Source: JBBDJB01 sp040880125
GTDB lineage: Bacteria; Planctomycetota; Planctomycetia; Pirellulales; JBBDJB01
Direction of reading: 5' to 3'
Length of the DNA stretch: 19,351 nucleotides
Assembly (NCBI GenBank): GCA_040880125.1
Contig: JBBDJB010000038.1
Coordinates: 1-19,351 of the forward strand
Shown: positions 13,846-19,351 of the stretch, piece by piece
Layout: every line of letters begins with the position of its first letter
Numbering within the stretch: position 1 is the stretch's first letter
The notes under the pieces: generated by a model
Seen by the model: the letters and a program-made list of their open reading frames with translations, nothing else
Database searches by the model: none
Told to the model about the DNA's origin: nothing
Program-made: the position numbers and the translations under genes

Positions 13846-16800
13846 ATGCGGCGCGAGTTGCGCTACCGGCGAATGATCTATCGCCGGCTGGGATTGGAAC
13901 GTCTCGAGCCGCGGCTGGTGATGTCCGCCAGCACGGTCGACGTCGATCCGCCGTTGCTGCCGACCGAGACGAATGACACTTCCGCCGACGGCGCGCCGAT
14001 CGCCGCCGCGCTTAGTTCCGCCAACAGCACCAGCAGCGAGCCCGCGCCGGATCTGGTGGCCTTCGCCATGGCTCTCGATGCGGCCGACGTGAAGTTTTAC
14101 GGTGCGGCCTGGTGCCCGGTCTGCCGCGCGCAGAAAGAGCTGTTCGGCGACGGCGCGCAGTTCCTGCCGTTCATCGAAGTGACAAACGCCGATCGCACGC
14201 CCAACCAGATCGCCATCGATGAGGACATCGATAGCTATCCGACGTGGGAGTTCCCCGACGGTTCACGCCTGGAAGGGTTGCAGACGCTGGCGACAATCGC
14301 CCAGCGCAGCGGCGTGGCCATCCCGATGTCCGATCAGCCGTTCTTCTCGCCCATCGACGATACCACGCTCCAGATCGGCGCGCCGCTGCACATTCCGATC
14401 GACGGATACGACCCGAACGGCGGGCAGTTGACCTACAAGATCACCAGCGATAACCCCAATGTCTCGGTCACGCTGCTCGAAGGGAACCGCAGCGCGCGTT
14501 TCAGCGTCGCCGGATGGGGCACCATCACGGCCCAACTGTTTGAAGATCGCGTCTGGCGGGCGACCGATCGGGTGATCAGCCTGGCCGAGAGCCACTTCTA
14601 CGACGATACGATCTTCCACCGCGTCGTGGACAACTTCGTCATTCAGGGTGGCGATCCTACCGGCACCGGAAGTGGCGGATCGACACTGGGCGACTTCGAC
14701 GACCAGTTCCACCCGGACCTGGTCCACAATCGGCCCGACCTGCTATCGTTCGCCAACGCCGGCGACGATACGAACGATTCGCAGTTCTTCATGACCGACG
14801 CGGCGACGCGGCACCTGGACTCGGACCACTCCGTTTTCGGCCTGATCACCGAGGGCAGCGATATCCGCGCGGCCATCAATGACACGGCGGTCAACAATAC
14901 GACGCAAAACCGCCCGACCAACCCAGTCGTCCTGGAGTCGGTAGAGATCTTTGAGGACCTGGAAAACGCCGTGTTCATGCTCAAGGCGGCGCCGGGCGCC
15001 ACCGGCACGGCCAACATCACTGTCGAGGTGGCCGATCAGGACGGCAATACATTTTCGCGTACGTTTCAGGTCACCGTCGGGCAGGATACAAACAACGAGC
15101 GGCCGTTTCTGGAGGACATCCCCACCGTCCGCTCGCTCGTGAACGTGCCGGCAACGTTCCAGATTCCGGCGCACGACAACGAAGGCAACGGCGTGTATTT
15201 TGACGCCGCCAAACCCGAAACGAGCAGCGTAAATTACACCTTCACGGTCAACAACGACACGGGCATGGTCACGGTAACCCCACCGTCCGGCTTTGTTGGC
15301 ACGGCAGAGTTCCTTGTCGGCGTCGCCTCGCGCACCGCCAGCGGCGAGCAGGGCAGCAACTTCGACACCCAGCGCATCACGCTCGAGTTCCTTGCGTCTC
15401 CTGCCCCGTCGGCCCCCAGCGACGTGGAATTGCTTCCCAGCTTCGACACGGGCACCTCCAATAGCGACAACCTGACCAATCTCACCACGTTGCAATTCCG
15501 CGTCAGCGGCGTGACCAACGGCGCCACCGTGAAACTGTTCAGCCAGGGCCATGAGATCGGTTCGGCCACTGCTTCCGGTTCGGTGGTGGTGGTGACCGCC
15601 AATAACCAGGAAGTGCTGGGCCACGGCACGTTCGACATCACCGCCAAGCAGACCGTCGGCGGTGTGACTAGCGACGCCTCTGAATCGCTCACGGTCAACA
15701 TCGACACTTCGCTGCCGGGGCCGTTCTTGAGCGAACCTCCGCTGACCGCGAATGTCGGGCAGCTTTACAGCTTCAACTCCGAAAACTTCTTCGAAGGCGA
15801 CGTCGTCTATTCGCTCGCCAACGCGCTGCCGGGTATGTCCATCGATTCGCAAACCGGAACGGTTACCTGGACACCCGTACTCAGCCAGTCCGGTCCCAAT
15901 CCCGTGCAGATTCGGGCTCGTGATGCCGCCGGCAACGTGCGCGACCAGGAGTTCATCGTCACTGTCAACGGTGCTCCGACGCTTGGAGCGATCGACGATC
16001 GAACGGTTGTCGGCGGAGAAGCGGTCAGCTTCACCGCCACAATCACCGATCCCAATTCGTCCGGCGATACGCATACCTTCTCGCTCGACTCGGGCGCGCC
16101 GACCGGTGCCTCGATCGATCCTGCCACCGGAGCGTTCACCTGGACCACACCCACCGGTGGAAGCCAGTTCGAGTTCGAAATTACCGTTCGCGTCACCGAC
16201 TCCGGCGGCCTGACGGATACCGAGACGTTCATCGTCACGCTCGAATCGAGTCCCATCCTCGACCCGATCTCGACCAAGGTCGTCGAGGAAGGCGAACTGC
16301 TCAGCTTCACTGTCACCGCCGATGATCCAAACCTGCCCGACGACACGCTGACGTTCACGTTACAGGGCGCGCCCTCGGGCATGGAGATCGACGAGGAGAC
16401 GGGCCAGGTCACCTGGACACCTGCGGCCGGGACGGGCCCGGATTCGTTTGAAGTCACCGTTCGCGTCACGGACGATCTCGGCCAGTTCGACGAGCAAACG
16501 TTCACGCTGAACGTGTTGGAGGAGAACCTGCCGCCCGAGATCGACCCGATTCAGGATCCGAGCACGCCCGAGGGTGAAACGCTTACGCTCGACTTCACCG
16601 CCGACGACCCGAATCTGCCCAACGACGAGCTGACCTTCAGCCTGGTGGACGGGCCGTCGGCTGCGACGATCGACCCCGAGACGGGTGTCTTTACCTGGAC
16701 TCCCGGCGAGGCCGACGGACCGGGCGAGTTCGATGTCACGGTGCGCGTCACCGACACCAGCGGCCTCTCCGATACTTTCACAGTTCACGTCGAAGTCACC

Positions 16801-18096
16801 GAAGTCGAGGAGCCGCCGGTGCTTACGCCCATCGCCGATCAGGAGGCCACCGCCGGCAGCCAGTTCACCCTCTCCGCAGTGGCGACCGATCCGGACGTGC
16901 CGGCCGGTACGTTGACTTACTCGCTGGAGGTCGGCGCGCCCGAGGGCGCCGCGATCGACCCCAGCACGGGCCAATTCACCTGGACTCCCAGCGACGCCCA
17001 GGCGCAGCAGGAGTTCGACATCACCGTCCGCGTCACCGACTCCACCGGCCAGAGTGATACCGAAACCTTCACGGTCGACGTCGCCCAGCGGCCGATCGCA
17101 CCGGTGCTGGATGCAATCGCCGATCAGGCGGTCGACGAAGATGAGACGCTCACGGTCAACGTTACGGCGACGGACGCCAATCTGCCGGACGACTCGCTCA
17201 CCTACAGCCTCGACTCCGGCGCGCCGGCGGGCGCGGCCATCGATCCGGCAACCGGCCAGTTCACCTGGACGCCCGGCGAAGGCGACGGCCCCGGCGCGTT
17301 CGACATTACGGTACGCGTCACCGACTCCGACGGACTGAGCGATATCCAGTCGTTCTCGGTGACTGTCAACGAAATCGACCGGCCGCCGGTATTGCAGCCG
17401 ATCGGCGATCGACTGGCCACCGCCGCGCTGCCGCTGATGTTTTCCGCCGTGGGCACCGACCCCGACGCGCCGGCCCAGGCCTTGCAATACAGCCTCGCCG
17501 CCGATGCGCCGGCCGGGGCGACGATCGATCCGGTAACCGGCGTCTTCCGCTGGACGCCCACGGTCGAACAGCGGGGTGACGTGCCGGTGACGATCCTCGT
17601 CACGACCTTGGGCGGCAATGGCTTGAGCTCCTCGGAGACCTTCACTATCACCGTCCGCGAGAGCACCGACGACGCGGCGTTCGCGGTCAACCTGGCCGCT
17701 CGCACGCTGGCGCTGCCGTCGATGACCGATCGCTTCACGCCGCCGCCTCGGCAGCAGTTGCAGATGCAGTTGAATCTGCCGGCGGCACCGCGGCCTCGCG
17801 GCGAGCTTCCCACCGTCGACCTGGCGATTGACACGTTCGCGGAAATCTATGGTGGTGGCGGCAGTCGCCGCACTCGCCCTCAGCCGCCCAACGGCGGCGA
17901 GCCGCCTACTCCCGACGAAAGCTCATCCACCGGCCAGGGCGCCACGCAGGCCAGCCAGCAGGAGACGTTCCAGATCAATCCGATCAACCTGCCGGTCGAA
18001 GGCTCGGACGAATTGCCCAAACAGCAGTTCCTCGACGTGCCCCGCGACGCCGTGGACCAGGCGATCGCCGAGTGGTTGGCCGAGCATTGGGCGTAA
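13846..18096 (+). CDS. LEPR-XLL surface protein with thioredoxin-fold, cyclophilin and Ig/cadherin-like repeats
   Basis: 1416 residues from the ATG at 13846; a GTG at 13798 (GAGAGAC seven bases upstream) and an ATG at 13873 are alternatives. The leader has a basic start and a LEPR-XLL-type motif (LERLEPRLVMSA, about 17-28), a planctomycete export-linked sequence. A thioredoxin-fold module follows (about 70-160) with Cys90 and Cys93 in AWCPVC and a YPTWEF segment like VKOR-linked thioredoxins. A cyclophilin-type prolyl isomerase domain (about 203-365) keeps FHR at 257-259, FVIQGGD and QFF at 313-315; the drug-site Trp is His (RHLDSDHSVFG). Ig-like regions fill about 380-620, then one diverged and six regular He_PIG/cadherin-like repeats (about 624-1272). 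The Pro/Gln-rich tail has no LPXTG or membrane helix. Likely a cell-surface or secreted folding-type protein. Confidence 0.88.
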   Translation: MRRELRYRRMIYRRLGLERLEPRLVMSASTVDVDPPLLPTETNDTSADGAPIAAALSSANSTSSEPAPDLVAFAMALDAADVKFYGAAWCPVCRAQKELFGDGAQFLPFIEVTNADRTPNQIAIDEDIDSYPTWEFPDGSRLEGLQTLATIAQRSGVAIPMSDQPFFSPIDDTTLQIGAPLHIPIDGYDPNGGQLTYKITSDNPNVSVTLLEGNRSARFSVAGWGTITAQLFEDRVWRATDRVISLAESHFYDDTIFHRVVDNFVIQGGDPTGTGSGGSTLGDFDDQFHPDLVHNRPDLLSFANAGDDTNDSQFFMTDAATRHLDSDHSVFGLITEGSDIRAAINDTAVNNTTQNRPTNPVVLESVEIFEDLENAVFMLKAAPGATGTANITVEVADQDGNTFSRTFQVTVGQDTNNERPFLEDIPTVRSLVNVPATFQIPAHDNEGNGVYFDAAKPETSSVNYTFTVNNDTGMVTVTPPSGFVGTAEFLVGVASRTASGEQGSNFDTQRITLEFLASPAPSAPSDVELLPSFDTGTSNSDNLTNLTTLQFRVSGVTNGATVKLFSQGHEIGSATASGSVVVVTANNQEVLGHGTFDITAKQTVGGVTSDASESLTVNIDTSLPGPFLSEPPLTANVGQLYSFNSENFFEGDVVYSLANALPGMSIDSQTGTVTWTPVLSQSGPNPVQIRARDAAGNVRDQEFIVTVNGAPTLGAIDDRTVVGGEAVSFTATITDPNSSGDTHTFSLDSGAPTGASIDPATGAFTWTTPTGGSQFEFEITVRVTDSGGLTDTETFIVTLESSPILDPISTKVVEEGELLSFTVTADDPNLPDDTLTFTLQGAPSGMEIDEETGQVTWTPAAGTGPDSFEVTVRVTDDLGQFDEQTFTLNVLEENLPPEIDPIQDPSTPEGETLTLDFTADDPNLPNDELTFSLVDGPSAATIDPETGVFTWTPGEADGPGEFDVTVRVTDTSGLSDTFTVHVEVTEVEEPPVLTPIADQEATAGSQFTLSAVATDPDVPAGTLTYSLEVGAPEGAAIDPSTGQFTWTPSDAQAQQEFDITVRVTDSTGQSDTETFTVDVAQRPIAPVLDAIADQAVDEDETLTVNVTATDANLPDDSLTYSLDSGAPAGAAIDPATGQFTWTPGEGDGPGAFDITVRVTDSDGLSDIQSFSVTVNEIDRPPVLQPIGDRLATAALPLMFSAVGTDPDAPAQALQYSLAADAPAGATIDPVTGVFRWTPTVEQRGDVPVTILVTTLGGNGLSSSETFTITVRESTDDAAFAVNLAARTLALPSMTDRFTPPPRQQLQMQLNLPAAPRPRGELPTVDLAIDTFAEIYGGGGSRRTRPQPPNGGEPPTPDESSSTGQGATQASQQETFQINPINLPVEGSDELPKQQFLDVPRDAVDQAIAEWLAEHWA
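15973..17661 (+). repeat. Six in-frame coding repeats (Ig/cadherin-like, about 93-95 residues each)
   Basis: Units start near 15973, 16252, 16531, 16810, 17095 and 17380, with lengths 279, 279, 279, 285, 285 and about 282 bases. Each encodes a PxLxxIxD start, a middle TFSLxxGAP-like strand, an IDPxTGxFTWTP segment and a final VRVTDxxGxSDTxTFxVxV strand. A more diverged unit precedes them from about 15715. The DNA copies differ mostly at third codon positions, so these are old duplications kept by selection rather than recent ones. Confidence 0.85.
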
Positions 18097-18240
18097 CGGT
18101 TCTCGCGCCGAACGGGTGAAGTCCGCCGGTCGGAAACCTCGGATCGCTCGGCGGCTCGGTTGGGAGCAAACTTTGTAGGCGGGGCCAGTCGGTCATCCGC
18201 GCCGGTCGGCAAAGTCGTATCGGCGAAAGGCACAGCAGCG

Positions 18241-19263
18241 TTGTCCGCAGCAGCAAGACTCACCGGCATCTTCACGCCCAACATCGTGCCGCTCGATGCG
18301 CGGGGCGGAATCCACGAGGCGGAGCTGCGCCGCTACACCGACTGGCTGATCGACCGCGGCGTGCACGGTCTGTATCCCAACGGATCGACCGGCGAGTTCC
18401 TTCGCTTCACGCCCGAGGAGCGCCGCCGCATCGCCGCCATCATGGCCGATCAGGCGGCCGGGCGCGTCCCGATCCTGGCCGGCGCGGCCGAGGCCAATGT
18501 CAAGGAGACCATCGACGCTTGCGAGTACTACCACACACTGGGCGTTCGCGCGGTGGCCATCGTCTCGCCGTTCTACTACCGGCTCAGTCCCGAGTCGGTG
18601 TACGCCTACTTCAAGCAGATCGCGGACCGGTCGCCGATCGATGTCACGCTGTACAACATTCCGATGTTCGCCTCGCCGATCGACGTTCCGACGGTTGAAC
18701 GCCTGGCGGCCGAATGTCCGCGGATCATCGCCATCAAGGACTCTTCCGGCGACCTGCCGCACATGATTCGCATGATCCGCGCGGTGCGGCCGAAGCGGCC
18801 GGACTTCTCCTTCCTGACCGGTTGGGACGCGGCGCTGATGCCGATGCTGCTGGTCGGTTGCGACGGCGGCACCAACGCCACCAGCGGCGTCGTGCCGGAG
18901 ATCACCCGTAAGCTCTACGATCTGACGATGGGTGGCCAGATCGAACAGGCGCGAGACCTGCAGTACCGGCTGCTGGGGCTGTTCGATGCGATGCTGTACT
19001 CGGCCGACTTTCCCGAGGGCTTTCGTGCGGCATTGCGACTGCGCGGCTTCGAAGTCGGCGTCGGCCGCCAGCCGCTCTCCGACGGTCAGCGGATCGAGCT
19101 GGACGAAGTCAGCCGCACCTTGCAGTGCCTGCTGGCGGACGAGGGCTTCACGGACGAACCGATTGGCGGCTGTCCCGCCGGCAACGGACAAGTCGATCCG
19201 CACAACGTGGAGCAGATCGTCATCGGCGTAATGACCGAACTCAAACGCCGCGGCCTGGCGTAG
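18241..19263 (+). CDS. Dihydrodipicolinate synthase / N-acetylneuraminate lyase family protein
   Basis: 340 residues if started at the TTG at 18241, which has AAAGG ten bases upstream and puts RLTGIFTPNI at the family N-terminus; an earlier TTG at 18160 would add 27 residues. A TIM-barrel class I aldolase: GSTGE at 48-52, Tyr138 in LYNIP and the Schiff-base Lys166 in IIAIKDSSG. The family cleaves or forms C-C bonds with pyruvate-type substrates. The Arg that binds aspartate semialdehyde in true DapA (SRTG after YNVP) is absent; here the segment is MFASPI, so lysine synthesis is unlikely and a sugar-acid or related substrate is more probable. It starts 144 bases after the surface-protein gene. 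Hairpin B5 follows seven bases after the stop. Confidence 0.87.
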   Translation: MSAAARLTGIFTPNIVPLDARGGIHEAELRRYTDWLIDRGVHGLYPNGSTGEFLRFTPEERRRIAAIMADQAAGRVPILAGAAEANVKETIDACEYYHTLGVRAVAIVSPFYYRLSPESVYAYFKQIADRSPIDVTLYNIPMFASPIDVPTVERLAAECPRIIAIKDSSGDLPHMIRMIRAVRPKRPDFSFLTGWDAALMPMLLVGCDGGTNATSGVVPEITRKLYDLTMGGQIEQARDLQYRLLGLFDAMLYSADFPEGFRAALRLRGFEVGVGRQPLSDGQRIELDEVSRTLQCLLADEGFTDEPIGGCPAGNGQVDPHNVEQIVIGVMTELKRRGLA

Positions 19264-19270
19264 CCTGGTG

Positions 19271-19292
19271 GCACAGACACTCCTGACGGTGC
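19271..19292 (+). repeat. Family B hairpin, diverged copy B5
   Basis: Arms GCACAGACA and TGACGGTGC around loop CTCC, with two mismatched pairs. It is preceded by GGTG, begins seven bases after the lyase stop codon, and is followed by GTAGGGTCCGC as B1 is. The element may continue beyond the window edge at 19351. Confidence 0.65.
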
Positions 19293-19351
19293 GTAGCGTA
19301 GGGTCCGCTGTCAGGCTGTGAATTTTTCACCTTGGTGCGCGCCGGATTGAT

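Noticed and set aside
14743..16074. Minus-strand open frame (443 codons) inside the surface-protein gene
   Set aside because: Its translation has no recognisable motif and mirrors the codon bias of the + strand gene, which has clear cyclophilin and repeat domains.
16360..17487. Minus-strand open frame opposite the stalk repeats, itself looking repetitive
   Set aside because: The repetition is only the complement of the coding repeats on the + strand.
1..19351. tRNA, rRNA or riboswitch genes
   Set aside because: Intergenic spaces were scanned by eye; no cloverleaf with a GTTCRAnnC arm, rRNA segment or THI-box-like element upstream of thiL was recognised.

Overview
The window looks like a piece of a GC-rich planctomycete chromosome, probably of the Pirellulales type. 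The evidence is a PSCyt1/DUF1549/DUF1553 gene paired with a DUF1501 gene, a LEPR-XLL-type surface protein, HEAT/LRR/PDZ proteins, an MCE protein with a long helical tail, and an oxidoreductase-like membrane protein. No plasmid, phage, CRISPR, tRNA or rRNA signature was found. The only hints of mobile DNA are short intergenic repeats and a duplicated motif at the left edge.

Layout: (1) 1-1269, a + strand MCE/MlaD-family protein preceded by a short repeated motif. (2) 1270-1811, a gene-free stretch packed with hairpin repeats and a TATAAT box. (3) 1812-6647, a + strand pair: a large secreted haem-motif protein (PSCyt1-DUF1549-DUF1553) followed by a Tat-exported DUF1501 protein, separated by 153 bp holding four hairpins. 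(4) 6862-9828, minus strand: HtrA-type protease, then thiL and tsaE, the last two overlapping by one base. (5) 10064-12115, minus strand: a Cys/His-rich putative lipoprotein and a Gfo/Idh/MocA-like protein with two C-terminal membrane helices. (6) 12370-13419, + strand: an exported HEAT-LRR-PDZ protein divergent from the previous gene, with good promoter candidates between them. (7) 13846-18096, + strand: a very long protein joining a LEPR-XLL leader, a thioredoxin-fold module, a cyclophilin-type prolyl isomerase and a stalk of Ig/cadherin-like repeats. (8) 18241-19263, + strand: a DHDPS/NAL-family lyase.

Functional threads: several products act outside the cytoplasm in protein folding, quality control or envelope upkeep (HtrA, the Trx-cyclophilin surface protein, MCE, PDZ protein). 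The PSCyt1/DUF1501 pair is the usual planctomycete two-gene set of unknown biochemical role. thiL makes thiamine diphosphate and tsaE supports tRNA t6A synthesis.

The most unusual non-coding signal is a set of three small intergenic hairpin families, called A, B and C here. They recur in five intergenic spaces, keep fixed lengths, and show a consistent orientation relative to neighbouring genes. The most unusual protein is the Trx-cyclophilin-repeat fusion. I did not find a clear new defence or mobile system.
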